Shown here piece by piece: positions 7,394 through 15,864 of a DNA stretch of 64,000 bases. Under the pieces are notes generated by a model. That model worked only from the letters and a program-made list of their open reading frames with translations, did no database searches and had not been told where the DNA came from. Both the position numbers and the translations under genes were made by a program. Numbering within the stretch: the first letter of the stretch is position 1; each line of letters opens with the position of its first letter. Source of the stretch: Geodermatophilus obscurus (GTDB taxonomy: Bacteria; Actinomycetota; Actinomycetes; Mycobacteriales; Geodermatophilaceae); NCBI RefSeq assembly GCF_900115395.1, contig NZ_FOWE01000002.1:469886-533885 (forward strand). The letters run 5' to 3'.

Positions 7394-8178
7394 CCGCGCC
7401 AGGGGAACCGTGGTGCGCGGCGCTCGGTGAAGGCGGCCACGCCCTCGGCCAGCTCGCCGGCGGACGCGGTCTCCCGGTACCAGCGGGCGGCCAGCTCCTC
7501 GACGGCGTCCTCGTCGTCCCCGGCGGCCAGGGCCGCGGTGATCTCCTTGGCCGCGCGCTGGGTCAGCGCCGAGCGGGAGGCGAGCACCTCGGCGAACCGC
7601 CGGACCTCCCCGGCGAGGTCGCCGGCCGGCAGCAGCCGGTCGACCAGCCCGGTCCGCAGCGCGGTCGCGGCGTCGACGAGCTCGCCGGAGTACAGCAGGT
7701 AGCGCGCCGTCGAGGGCCCGACCAGTCGCACCAGCTGGCGGGTCGACGTGGGCGTGAAGACGATCCCCACCCTCGCCGGGGTGACCCCGAAGACGCCGGT
7801 CGGGTCGGTGAAGCGCAGGTCGCAGCACGTGGCCAGCTCCACGCCGCCGCCGATGCAGTGCCCGCGGATCATGGCGATCGTCGGCCCGGGGAAGTCGCGC
7901 AGGGCCGCCTGGGCGGCGAGGTTGTCCCGGCGCAGCTGCGCCATCGGGTCGCCGGCGTCCGGCCCGCCGAGCAGGTCGGCGATGTCGGCCCCGGCGCAGA
8001 AGCCCGGCCCGGCGCCGGTGACCACCAGGACGCGCACCGCCGGGTCGTCGGCCAGCCCGGCCAGCACGCCGGGCAGCGCCGCCCACATCGCGGCGGTGAG
8101 CGCGTTGCGCTTCTCCGGGCGGTCGATGGTCAGGACGGCGACCGCGCCGTCCCGGGTCACGCGCAGGTGCTCGGTCAC
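7372..8178 (-). CDS. Enoyl-CoA hydratase/isomerase family protein
   Basis: 268-residue crotonase-fold protein. The two oxyanion-hole segments are GAGPGFCAGADI near residue 55 and GHCIGGGVELA near 105. The first catalytic Glu of true hydratases would follow the second motif; here the region GVTPARVGIVF leaves it uncertain, so an isomerase or other crotonase activity is possible. It acts on acyl-CoA thioesters. Followed 4 bases later by nothing on the same strand; the upstream neighbour on the right is the zinc peptidase gene, whose stop is 5 bases from this start. Confidence 0.88.
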   Translation of the reverse strand: MTEHLRVTRDGAVAVLTIDRPEKRNALTAAMWAALPGVLAGLADDPAVRVLVVTGAGPGFCAGADIADLLGGPDAGDPMAQLRRDNLAAQAALRDFPGPTIAMIRGHCIGGGVELATCCDLRFTDPTGVFGVTPARVGIVFTPTSTRQLVRLVGPSTARYLLYSGELVDAATALRTGLVDRLLPAGDLAGEVRRFAEVLASRSALTQRAAKEITAALAAGDDEDAVEELAARWYRETASAGELAEGVAAFTERRAPRFPWRGQATGSP

Positions 8179-8182
8179 CGTC

Positions 8183-9112
8183 TCAGCCCAGGTCGTCGGT
8201 GGTGAAGGTGTCGCACCGCGCCGGGTCCCCGGTCTCGTAACCGGTGAGGAACCAGCGCTGGCGCTGCTCGGACGAGCCGTGCGTGAAGGCGTCCTGGTCG
8301 ACGTTGCCGCCGCCCAGGTTCTCCTGGATGAAGTCGTCGCCGATCCGCCCGGCGGTGTCCAGCGCGCGGTCGACGTCGTCCTGCGTGATCTCGGCGATCA
8401 GCGGGGCGCCGGACTCGTCGGGCACGGTCGTCGCGTGGTTGGCCCACGCGCCGGCGTAGCAGTCGGCCTGCAGCTCCAGGCGCACCGCGCCGCTGGTGGG
8501 GCCGCTCTCGCCGGGCGTCACCTGCTGGTTGGTGCCGAGCAGGTTCTGCACGTGGTGGCCGTACTCGTGGGCGATCACGTAGGAGTTCGGGAAGGCGCCG
8601 CCCTGGGCGCCGAACTGCGAGCGCAGCGTGTCGAAGAACGACAGGTCGATGTAGACGAGGCGGTCGGCCGGGCAGTAGAAGGGGCCGGAGCCGCTGGTGG
8701 CCCCGCCGCACTGCGTCTGCACCTGCCCGGAGAAGAACACCGTCTGGGTGGGCACGTACTGCGGGCCGAGCTGCTGCGTCCAGAAGTCCTGGATGGACTC
8801 GACGTCGGCGACCACGGCGCACTCGACGGAGTCGTTGGCGTCGCCGCTGTCGTCGCACGACTGCTCCAGGGCGGCGTTGTCGGCCGTCTCGCCCTCGGCC
8901 AGCCCGGCCAGCGCGCCCAGCCCGGCACCGGTGCCGGCGCCGCCCCCGCTCCCGCCGCCGAGGACCTGCACCAGCACGATGACGAGGAGGCCGACGAGGC
9001 CGATCCCGCCACCGCCGACGGCGATCCCGCGCCCGCCGCCCAGGCCGCCGGAGCGTCCCCGCCGGTCCTGGATCGACGACGTGTCGAGGTCGCCGCCCTC
9101 CCTGTACCGCAT
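8183..9112 (-). CDS. Neutral zinc metallopeptidase (YpfJ/PF04228 family)
   Basis: 309 residues from ATG at 9112, with GGGAGGG about 9 bases upstream; a longer frame to 9361 is not supported. A Gly-rich cytoplasmic start is followed by one membrane segment (IGLVGLLVIVLVQVL near 38-52) and an outside catalytic domain with the zinc motif HEYGH near residue 182, preceded by YVIA. A C-terminal HGSSEQRQRWF segment is typical of the family. Membrane-anchored protease of unknown substrate. Probably transcribed together with the enoyl-CoA hydratase gene that follows. Confidence 0.9.
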   Translation of the reverse strand: MRYREGGDLDTSSIQDRRGRSGGLGGGRGIAVGGGGIGLVGLLVIVLVQVLGGGSGGGAGTGAGLGALAGLAEGETADNAALEQSCDDSGDANDSVECAVVADVESIQDFWTQQLGPQYVPTQTVFFSGQVQTQCGGATSGSGPFYCPADRLVYIDLSFFDTLRSQFGAQGGAFPNSYVIAHEYGHHVQNLLGTNQQVTPGESGPTSGAVRLELQADCYAGAWANHATTVPDESGAPLIAEITQDDVDRALDTAGRIGDDFIQENLGGGNVDQDAFTHGSSEQRQRWFLTGYETGDPARCDTFTTDDLG

Positions 9113-9260
9113 GCGACTGAGCCCTCCCGGTGGTCCGTGCGATCGACCGTGCCACCGGGTGCGGACGGCCGCGACCCGGAACGGGACCCGGGCCGCGGCC
9201 GCCCGCCCGCCGTCCCCGGGCGGTCCGGCGGAGTGGGGGCGGCGCGGTGGAGAAGCCCGC

Positions 9261-10106
9261 TCAGGCGCGTTCGGCCGGCTCGGACCCGGTGCGCGGGGCG
9301 GCGTCGGGCTGGTCGCGCAGGAACAGGTACCAGTACGAGGTCCCGACGAAGACGACCGCACCGACCAGGTTGCCCACGCCGGCCAGCAGCCAGTTGGTGA
9401 GGGTGTCGCCCCAGTTGGCGCCCTCCACCCCGGCGAAGAGCGCCGCGGGCAGGAAGAACATGTTGGCGACCACGTGGTCGAAGCCCATGGCGACGAAGGC
9501 CATGACCGGGAAGAAGACGGCCAGGATCTTGCCCGAGACGCCGGTCGCCGCCAGCGACATCCACACCGCGAGGCAGACCAGCCAGTTGCACCCGACCCCG
9601 CGCAGGAAGGTCTCCCACGCGGTGTGGTGCGTCTTGCCGTCGGCGATCTCGGCCAGCCGGGTGAAGGTCAGCTGGGCGCTGCCGGTGCTGTCGGCGTCGC
9701 CGATGACCCCGGTGGAGACGGCGAGGAAGTACGCGACGAACAGGGCGCCGAGCAGGTTGCCGACCAGCACCAGGGTCACGTTGCGCACGACGTCGGCCAC
9801 GTTGATCTTGCCGTTCATCGCACCGAGCGGGACCAGCATCATGTTGCCGGTGGCCAGGTCGGAGCCGGCGATGAGCACCAGGACCAGGCCCAGGGTGAAG
9901 GCCGCGCCCATGAACAGCGTCGGCAGCGTGCCCCAGGTCTCGGGGTCCAGCCCGGAGGACACGGTGATGGCGACCAGCGCGCCGAAGGAGATGTAGGCGC
10001 CGGCGAGGAAGGCGCTCACCAGCACCCGGTCCCACGTCCGGTGCACCTTCTTGGCGCCGGTCGCGGCCGCGACCTTGGCGATCTCGGCTGGTTCCTTGGC
10101 GGTCAT
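9261..10106 (-). CDS. Formate/nitrite transporter family protein
   Basis: 281 residues from ATG at 10106 with GGAGGAGG just upstream; the frame extends to 10310 without support. Six membrane segments are visible. Family features include GSDLATGN near residue 104, NWLVCLAVW near 184 and GFDHVVANMFF near 223. FNT channels are pentamers that move formate, nitrite or hydrosulfide across the membrane. No nitrite reductase or formate enzyme is adjacent, so the substrate is open. Confidence 0.9.
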   Translation of the reverse strand: MTAKEPAEIAKVAAATGAKKVHRTWDRVLVSAFLAGAYISFGALVAITVSSGLDPETWGTLPTLFMGAAFTLGLVLVLIAGSDLATGNMMLVPLGAMNGKINVADVVRNVTLVLVGNLLGALFVAYFLAVSTGVIGDADSTGSAQLTFTRLAEIADGKTHHTAWETFLRGVGCNWLVCLAVWMSLAATGVSGKILAVFFPVMAFVAMGFDHVVANMFFLPAALFAGVEGANWGDTLTNWLLAGVGNLVGAVVFVGTSYWYLFLRDQPDAAPRTGSEPAERA

Positions 10107-10248
10107 CGCGCCTCCTCCGGGGCGAGGGCGTCGGTGTCCGGACGGTAGCGGCACAGGACCGTCCGCGCCGTGCGAGGAGCCGCCCGGAGCCGCCGCCGTC
10201 CCCGGCGTGGATCTAGGGTCGGGGCGTCCACCAGGTCGGGAGGGGTCC

Positions 10249-10638
10249 ATGGCGTTCTCGAACCGCGTCCGCAGCGCACTGACGACGACGGTGCTCGCCA
10301 CCGCCGCCACCGGTTTCCTGGCCGGCTGCGGCAGCGACGACGAGGAGGAGCAGGTCGCCTACTGCACCAACGAGGACGGCGAGATCGTCGACGACGAGTA
10401 CTGCGACGACGACTACCGCGGCGGCGGGGGTGGCCTGTTCTTCCTCTACCTGGGCGCCTTCCGCGGCGGGCTGCCCGTGGGCACCGTGCTGCCCTCCGGC
10501 GGCACCCGCGTCGACCCGCGCGACACCGCGGCCCGGCAGCGGTACGGCCTGCCCGGCACCGGCACGGTGGCCAGCGGCACCCGCGTCACCGGTGGCATCG
10601 GCTCGGGCACCGGCGGCAACCGCACCTCCGGCTCCTGA
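10249..10638 (+). CDS. Small acidic lipoprotein (YgiB-like partner)
   Basis: 129 residues with a signal peptide and lipobox LAGCGS (Cys near residue 25). The exported part starts with an acidic stretch holding three Cys in the pattern YC..EDGEIVDDEYC, followed by a Gly-rich region. ATG 10249 is chosen because it starts the signal peptide and has GGGAGGGG upstream; a TAGGGT -10-like hexamer lies at 10214. The gene is followed 9 bases later by a YgiC-like ligase. The pairing recalls ygiB-ygiC of Escherichia coli; homology of this protein to YgiB itself is weak. Confidence 0.75.
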   Translation: MAFSNRVRSALTTTVLATAATGFLAGCGSDDEEEQVAYCTNEDGEIVDDEYCDDDYRGGGGGLFFLYLGAFRGGLPVGTVLPSGGTRVDPRDTAARQRYGLPGTGTVASGTRVTGGIGSGTGGNRTSGS

Positions 10639-10647
10639 GGCGCGGGC

Positions 10648-11871
10648 GTGCGGCGCGTCGAGGGCGGCGTCGTCCGGCCCGGCTGGGAGGCCGAGGTCGA
10701 GGCGCAGGGGCTGGTGTACAACCGCACCACCACCCCCGGCGGTGAGGTCCGCAGCTACTGGCGCGAGGGCCCCTTCTACGACTTGACCTCCGCGGAGGTG
10801 GCCCGGCTCGAGGGCTGGGTGTCGCAGCTGTTCGAGATGTGCGTCGCCGCCGGCGACCACGTGGTCGAGCACGACCTGTTCGAGCGGATGGGCATCCCGC
10901 TCATCGCCCGCTCCGGCATCCGCGCCTCCTGGGAGGCCGAGCCGCCCAGCGTCTACGGCCGCTTCGACCTGCGCTACGACGGCGAGGGCCCGCCGAAGCT
11001 GCTCGAGTTCAACGCCGACACCCCCACCGGGCTGGTGGAGGCGGCGGTCGCGCAGTGGAACTGGCACCTGTTCACCGGCCAGGGCCGCGACCAGTGGAAC
11101 GCCCTGCACGAGAAGCTGGTCGCCGCGTGGCAGCGCAACCTCACCCGCTGGGAGCGGCGGACCGGGCTGCGGCCACGCGTGCACCTGGCCTGGAGCAGCG
11201 CCGACCCCTCCGGCGAGGACCGGATGACCGTCGCCTACCTGATGGACACCGTGGTGCAGGCCGGCTACGAGGCCGTGGAGCTCGTCGTCGAGGACATCGC
11301 CCTCGACGCCGGCGACGGGCGCTTCTACGACCCGGCCGGCCGCCACCTCGACGTCGTCTTCAAGCTCTACCCCTGGGAGTGGCTCGTCGACGACGAGTTC
11401 GGCGCGGCCGTCCTGGCCGACGCCGCCCGGCCCGGCGGCACCACGTGGGTCGAGCCGGTCTACAAGATGCTCTGGAGCACCAAGGCGCTGCTGCCGGTGC
11501 TGTGGCGGCTGTTCGGCGGCGACCCGGTGCTCTCGCAGCTGCTGCTGCCGGCCTACTTCGCCGACGAGGTGCCGGCGAGCTGGCGCGACTTCGTGCGCAA
11601 GCCGCTGTGGGGCCGCGAGGGCGCCAACGTGCAGATCGTCCGCGACGGGCAGGTGGTCACCGCGCTGCCCGGCCGGTACGGCACCGAGGGGTTCGTCGTC
11701 CAGGAGTTCGCGCCGCTGCCCGACTTCCCCGGCGTCGACGGCCCGCACCACCCGGTGCTCGGCGCCTGGGTGGTCGACGGCGAGCCCGCCGGCCTCGGCA
11801 TCCGCGAGAGCGACGGGCTGATCACCGACAACCTCAGCTTCTTCGTCCCGCACACCGTCGACGCCCGCTGA
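10648..11871 (+). CDS. Glutathionylspermidine synthase-like ATP-grasp ligase (YgiC family)
   Basis: 407 residues matching the C-terminal ATP-grasp domain of glutathionylspermidine synthase, without the amidase domain. Recognisable parts are RFDLRYDGEGPPKLLEFNAD near residue 105, PTGLVEAA just after, KPLWGREGANV near 323 and GLGIRESDGLITDN near 384. YgiC-type proteins form an amide bond with an unknown substrate. GTG start at 10648, 9 bases after the lipoprotein stop, so the two are an operon. Confidence 0.88.
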   Translation: MRRVEGGVVRPGWEAEVEAQGLVYNRTTTPGGEVRSYWREGPFYDLTSAEVARLEGWVSQLFEMCVAAGDHVVEHDLFERMGIPLIARSGIRASWEAEPPSVYGRFDLRYDGEGPPKLLEFNADTPTGLVEAAVAQWNWHLFTGQGRDQWNALHEKLVAAWQRNLTRWERRTGLRPRVHLAWSSADPSGEDRMTVAYLMDTVVQAGYEAVELVVEDIALDAGDGRFYDPAGRHLDVVFKLYPWEWLVDDEFGAAVLADAARPGGTTWVEPVYKMLWSTKALLPVLWRLFGGDPVLSQLLLPAYFADEVPASWRDFVRKPLWGREGANVQIVRDGQVVTALPGRYGTEGFVVQEFAPLPDFPGVDGPHHPVLGAWVVDGEPAGLGIRESDGLITDNLSFFVPHTVDAR

Positions 11872-11874
11872 GGC

Positions 11875-12429
11875 TCACGCCGGCCGGTAGGTCAGCAGCG
11901 TGACGCCGGAGCGGAAGGTGCGGCTGCCGGTCGCGGTGAGCCGGACGTCGGTGCCGTCGGGGAACAGCCGCCGCCCCCGGCCGAGCACCCGCGGGAAGAC
12001 GAACAGCCGGTACTCGTCGACCACCCCCGCCGCGATGAGCGCGTGGCACAGCGTGATGCTGCCGGTGATCCCGACCTCGCCGTCGCGCCCGCGCAGCAGC
12101 CGGCGGACCTCCTCGACGGCGTCGCCGGACAGCACCGTGGTGTTCGCCCAGCCGGGTTCGGCGAGGGTCGAGGAGACGACGGCCTTCTCGACCGCGTCGA
12201 GGTGCGCCCCGATCCCGGTGGTGTCGCCGGCCTGGTGCGGCCAGAACCCGCGCATCTCCTCGAACGTGCGCCGGCCGGTCAGGAACACCGACTGGCCGGC
12301 CATGTGGCCCCGGACGACGTCGAGCTGGTCGGAGACGTCGGCGCCGTCGTCCTGCGGGGCGAACCAGCCGCCGGTCGCCTCCACGACGCCGTCCAGGGTG
12401 GTGTTCTGGGTGATCACGAGCCGGGCCAT
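11875..12429 (-). CDS. Dihydrofolate reductase family protein (RibD C-terminal type)
   Basis: 184 residues with the DHFR/RibD-C fold. It starts with the beta strand LVITQNTTLDGVV and has FLTGRRTFEEM near residue 52, and GITGSITLCHALIAAGVVDEY near 135, which is the typical NADPH-binding GSxxL segment. Such stand-alone proteins are common in actinobacteria with unknown substrates. Its stop is 4 bases from the convergent YgiC-like gene stop. Confidence 0.88.
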   Translation of the reverse strand: MARLVITQNTTLDGVVEATGGWFAPQDDGADVSDQLDVVRGHMAGQSVFLTGRRTFEEMRGFWPHQAGDTTGIGAHLDAVEKAVVSSTLAEPGWANTTVLSGDAVEEVRRLLRGRDGEVGITGSITLCHALIAAGVVDEYRLFVFPRVLGRGRRLFPDGTDVRLTATGSRTFRSGVTLLTYRPA

Positions 12430-12495
12430 GCGGGGTCTCCTCGGGTCGGGGCGCTCCGGGTCGTGACTGCCCGGGCGCCGGGATCTCGTCGGTCC

Positions 12496-12508
12496 TACGG
12501 TCGGGGCA
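12496..12508 (+). promoter_or_regulatory. -10 hexamer for a probable leaderless transcript
   Basis: TACGGT (12496-12501) lies 6 bases before the ATG at 12508, and no ribosome-binding site is present. Spacing places the transcription start at or next to the start codon. Confidence 0.45.
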
Positions 12509-12963
12509 TGCCAGTCCAGGGGGAGTACGTCCCGAGTCCGCAGCAGTGGGTCCGCGACCAGGTGGAGCGCTACGAGGCCACCGGGGGGCGTGAGGCGAAC
12601 ACGCTGCTCGACACCGGCCTGCCGGTCGTCGTCTTCACGACCCGAGGCGCGACGACGGGGAAGGTCCGCAAGCAGCCGCTCATGCGCGTGGAGAAGGACG
12701 GCGTCTACGCGATGGTCGGCTCCCAGGGCGGGGCGCCGAAGGACCCCGCGTGGGTCGCCAACCTCCGCAGGTACCCCGACCAGGTGAGCGTGCAGGACGG
12801 GCCGGAGCCCTGGGACGGCGTCGCGCGGGAGATCACCGGCGAGGAGCGGGCCGAGTGGTGGGAGCGCGCCGTGGCCGCCTACCCGCCCTACGCGGAGTAC
12901 CAGCGGAAGACCGACCGGGTCATCCCCGTCTTCCTCGTCGAACGGAGTGCCGAGACCGCTTAG
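12508..12963 (+). CDS. Deazaflavin (F420)-dependent nitroreductase family protein
   Basis: 151 residues of the DDN/Rv3547 family. The F420-binding segment TTRGATTGKVRKQPLMR is near residues 46-62, followed by YAMVGSQGGAPKDPAWVANL. The C-terminal YPPYAEYQRKTDRVIPVFLLE-type end is also typical. It uses reduced F420 for reductions such as of quinones or nitro groups. The stop codon lies inside the iron box of the next gene. Confidence 0.92.
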   Translation: MPVQGEYVPSPQQWVRDQVERYEATGGREANTLLDTGLPVVVFTTRGATTGKVRKQPLMRVEKDGVYAMVGSQGGAPKDPAWVANLRRYPDQVSVQDGPEPWDGVAREITGEERAEWWERAVAAYPPYAEYQRKTDRVIPVFLVERSAETA

Positions 12964-12978
12964 GCAAGCCTGCCCTAA
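12960..12978 (+). promoter_or_regulatory. IdeR/DtxR-type iron box
   Basis: TTAGGCAAGCCTGCCCTAA matches the 19-bp iron-box consensus at about 15 positions and has near-perfect dyad ends (TTAGG..CCTAA). It lies across the TAG stop of the upstream gene and immediately before a TAAGGT -10 element (12976-12981), so a bound repressor would block the promoter of the binding-protein gene 45 bases downstream. Confidence 0.75.
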
Positions 12979-13022
12979 GGTGGGTCCCCGGTGCCGGACG
13001 GTCCGGCGCCGGGAGGAGGGCA

Positions 13023-13991
13023 GTGGTGCTCTGGGGACGGACGGGCCGGCGGGTGACCGGGGCCGTGCTGACGGCGGCGGTGCTGAGCGGATGCGGCGGG
13101 ACGGAGCCGGAGGCGCGGGCGGAGGCGACGCCGGCGGAGGAGACCCGCACGGTGCAGCACGCGATGGGGGAGACGGAGATCGTCGGCACCCCGGAGCGCG
13201 TCGTCGTCCTCGACACCGGTGAGCTCGACGCCGCGCTCGCCCTCGGGGTGACGCCGGTGGGCGCGACCCGCACCGACGTGAGCGACGAGCTGCCCGGCTT
13301 CGTCGCGGCGGCCGGCGTCGACCCCGCGGACATCGCGGACGTGGGCACCATCGCCGATCCCGACCTGGAGGCCATCGCGGCCCTGGAGCCGGACCTGATC
13401 CTGTCCAACGCGGTGCGGCACGCCGAGGTCCACGACCAGCTGGCCGGCATCGCCCCCACCGTCTTCGCCGAGGCGATCGGCGAGAGCTGGCAGGAGAACC
13501 TGCTGCTGGCCGGCGAGGCGCTCGGCCGCGCCGAGGAGGCGCAGGCTCTGCTCGACGAGTACACCGTGCGGGCGCAGGAGGTCGGCGAGCTCTACGGCGA
13601 CCCGGCCGCCACCGAGGTCAGCATCGCCCGCTTCCTCGACGGCACGCTGGTGCGGCTCTACGGCGAGGGGTCGTTCATCGGGTCGGTGCTGGCCGACGTC
13701 GGCTTCGCCCGGCCGGAGGTGCAGCGCACGCAGGAGACGTTCGTCGAGGTCTCGCCCGAGCAGGTGACCCAGGCCGACGGCGACCTGCTCTTCCACGCCG
13801 CGTACGGGGCCGACGGCGCGGCGGCGGCCGAGCAGGTCACCGCCGGGCCGCTGTGGCGGTCGATCCCGGCGGTCGCCGAGGGGCGCGCCGTCTCCGTCGA
13901 CGACGACCGGTGGTTCCTCGGCCTCGGCCCGCTGGGCGCCGGACTGGTGCTCGACGACCTCGAGGAGCTGGCCGGGCAGCTGGCCGCCTGA
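13023..13991 (+). CDS. Iron-siderophore ABC transporter substrate-binding lipoprotein
   Basis: 322 residues of the FepB/FhuD periplasmic-binding class. An Arg-rich start and lipobox LSGCGG (Cys near residue 22) mark a membrane-anchored lipoprotein. The domain begins with ERVVVLDTGELDAALALGV and contains DLEAIAALEPDLILSN, both typical of this family. GTG 13023 and 13026 are both possible starts behind GGAGGAGG. No permease or ATPase gene is next to it, so partner subunits must be encoded elsewhere. Iron control is shown by the box at 12960. Confidence 0.92.
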   Translation: MVLWGRTGRRVTGAVLTAAVLSGCGGTEPEARAEATPAEETRTVQHAMGETEIVGTPERVVVLDTGELDAALALGVTPVGATRTDVSDELPGFVAAAGVDPADIADVGTIADPDLEAIAALEPDLILSNAVRHAEVHDQLAGIAPTVFAEAIGESWQENLLLAGEALGRAEEAQALLDEYTVRAQEVGELYGDPAATEVSIARFLDGTLVRLYGEGSFIGSVLADVGFARPEVQRTQETFVEVSPEQVTQADGDLLFHAAYGADGAAAAEQVTAGPLWRSIPAVAEGRAVSVDDDRWFLGLGPLGAGLVLDDLEELAGQLAA

Positions 13992-13998
13992 CCCGCCG

Positions 13999-14094
13999 CC
14001 CGCTCCTGCGGTGTCGCCCGCAGTCCCGCCGCACCGCAGCACCGCAGGAGCGGAGGGCGCACCGCAGGAGCGGTGGGGGCACCGCAGGAGCGGC
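13999..14094 (+). repeat. Three direct plus one inverted copy of a 14-bp motif, 20-bp period
   Basis: CACCGCAGGAGCGG occurs at 14040-14053, 14060-14073 and 14080-14093, exactly 20 bases apart, with 6-base variable spacers. Its reverse complement is at 14000-14013, so the first copy can form a 14-bp stem with a 26-base loop. A partial copy (GCACCGCAG) is at 14031. The array fills the gap between two convergent genes. Confidence 0.85.
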
Positions 14095-14108
14095 GGCCGC
14101 CGCGCGGC

Positions 14109-15188
14109 TCAGGGCAGCCGCGCCGCCAGTTCCGGCACCCGCTCGGCCACGCCGTCGGGGAAGGCGGTGAACGGCTCGGCGACCACCGCCCGCCGCGCCC
14201 CGGTGCCCGTCCACCGCCAGGTGCCGACCGCGCACCCGCCGGTGACCACGGTCGGGCGGAAGACCCCGTTGCCGCCGGGCACGATCCGGTCGGCGTGCTC
14301 CGCCGGGACGGTGCAGGTGCGGTCGGCGTAGCCGAGCACCACCTCGTCGAAGCCGGGCAGCAGGTGCAGGCCCTCGGCCTCGGCCCGGCAGGCGGCCAGC
14401 CGGTCGGGGGTCTCCGGGTCCAGGTACATCTCGGTGCCGTCGGCGTCGACGGCGGCCAGCCGGTCGCGGACCAGCGCCAGACCGGCGCGGGCGTCGCGGA
14501 CCGTCGTCCCGCCCCAGCGCACCAGGTCGGCGACGGTGGCCGGGCCGTGCCCCCTGAAGTAGCGCAGCGCCAGCTCGGCCAGCGCCTCCTCGCGGGCGAG
14601 CCGGCGCGGCTCCGGGATCCACTCCTCGAGCAGGACGAACGCCTGGTCACCGGCCTCCGGGGGGCCGAGGACGAGCGTCCCGGTCTGCGACAGGTACCAC
14701 AGCGTGTGGTAGCCCTTCTGACCCGCGACGTCGCAGCCGCCGTCGGCCAGGGTTGTCAGCAGTTCCCTGCGCCCGAGCCGCCGGCCGCCGCTCAGCGCTC
14801 CCACGGCGACGCCGCGGGACCGCTCGAGGTCGTCGAGGGTCAGCCCGACCACCTCCCGCCGCTTCGCCGCACCGGCGAGCGCCCGCGAGCCGAGCAGGTC
14901 GAGCATCCAGGGCAGGTCCGCGGCCGGGGTGAGGTGCAGGGTGCCGCGCATCGGCCAGGAGCGGACGACGTCGCCGCTCTCCAGCGCCGCGTCGACCCCG
15001 GCCCGCGCGCGGTCCGCCGTCCGCAGCGCCACCGACGTCAGGGCGCCCGGGAGGTCCTGCGCCTGCACGGCGAGCAGCCCCCGGACGGCGGCCGCGGCGT
15101 CGGGGAACGGCGGCCCGGCGACGCGCTGGGCGACCAGCCGCAGCAGCGCCACCTCCCGCGGCGGGACCGTCGTCGTCACGGCGCGCAT
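14109..15188 (-). CDS. Winged-helix DNA-binding protein of the AlkZ/YcaQ (HTH_42) family
   Basis: 359 residues. The family hallmark QAQD is near residue 46, and RSWPMRGTLHLTP near 78. Members include AlkZ, a DNA glycosylase that unhooks interstrand cross-links from natural products, and YcaQ. The catalytic QxQ or QxD motif is present here as QAQ-D. The protein may repair alkylated DNA; this is known only for some members. It overlaps nothing and lies 21 bases from the gene at 15210 on the same strand. Confidence 0.88.
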   Translation of the reverse strand: MRAVTTTVPPREVALLRLVAQRVAGPPFPDAAAAVRGLLAVQAQDLPGALTSVALRTADRARAGVDAALESGDVVRSWPMRGTLHLTPAADLPWMLDLLGSRALAGAAKRREVVGLTLDDLERSRGVAVGALSGGRRLGRRELLTTLADGGCDVAGQKGYHTLWYLSQTGTLVLGPPEAGDQAFVLLEEWIPEPRRLAREEALAELALRYFRGHGPATVADLVRWGGTTVRDARAGLALVRDRLAAVDADGTEMYLDPETPDRLAACRAEAEGLHLLPGFDEVVLGYADRTCTVPAEHADRIVPGGNGVFRPTVVTGGCAVGTWRWTGTGARRAVVAEPFTAFPDGVAERVPELAARLP

Positions 15189-15209
15189 GCTGCCAGCCGG
15201 GGACGACGC

Positions 15210-15848
15210 TCAGCCGTCGGCGCCCCGCGGGATGCCGAGGGTGGACAGCAGGTCCTCGTGCAGCTGCATCCACACGGTGTGGCAGGAGTCGACCTCGGGG
15301 GAGTCGACGTAGCGCCGCTGCCCGAGGTCGACCTGCGCCAGGGCGGCGGCGTAGCGCGCGCCGTAGCCGTCGAGGCGCTGCAGGCACCCGCCGAGCGGGT
15401 CGGTGAGCTGCGTCAGCTCCCGGCCCAGCGTCCCCAGCGCCCGCAGGACGCGCTCGTCCCACCGCCAGTCGGTGTGGTCGTTGGCCGCCATCGGCTCGGC
15501 CCGGGTGGGCCGCAGCTGCCAGTCGGTGCAGACGCGGGCGAAGCGCGCGTTGAGCGGCAGGAACCGCGTGTGCGCGTCGCTGACGACCGGGCGGGCGCCC
15601 GTGCGGTCGAGCTCGGCGGCCATCCGCCGCTCGTCCTCGGCGCGGCCGGCCTCGGTCAGGAACCAGCCGGAGGTGCCGGCGAAGGCGGCCGAGCCCACCC
15701 ACCCGCGGGCGCCGAGGTCGAGCAGGTGGTCCTCGACGTCGTCGCGGTCGAGCCCGTAGCGGTCGGCGATGCGGCCCGTCGGGGCGAACCCGAGGACGCG
15801 GGGGGCGTGCAGGACCAGGTCGTCGACGGCGGAGACGGCAGCGGCCAC
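15210..15848 (-). CDS. Hypothetical protein with a winged-helix-like N-terminus
   Basis: 212 residues. Residues 10-70 (DDLVLHAPRVLGFAP..DVEDHLLDLGARGWV..FLTEAGRAEDER) look like a MarR-like winged helix that senses a C-terminal domain. The remaining 140 residues are helical with several Trp and form no known enzyme. GTG start at 15848. Similar proteins occur in streptomycetes and Geodermatophilaceae as transcriptional regulators of unknown target; this is inference. Followed by the AlkZ-like gene. Confidence 0.7.
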   Translation of the reverse strand: MAAAVSAVDDLVLHAPRVLGFAPTGRIADRYGLDRDDVEDHLLDLGARGWVGSAAFAGTSGWFLTEAGRAEDERRMAAELDRTGARPVVSDAHTRFLPLNARFARVCTDWQLRPTRAEPMAANDHTDWRWDERVLRALGTLGRELTQLTDPLGGCLQRLDGYGARYAAALAQVDLGQRRYVDSPEVDSCHTVWMQLHEDLLSTLGIPRGADG

Positions 15849-15864
15849 ACCGGCATCCTGCCCC

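Noticed and set aside
13999..14094. CRISPR array
   Set aside because: Repeats are only 14 bp with 6-base spacers and one copy is inverted; there are no cas genes.
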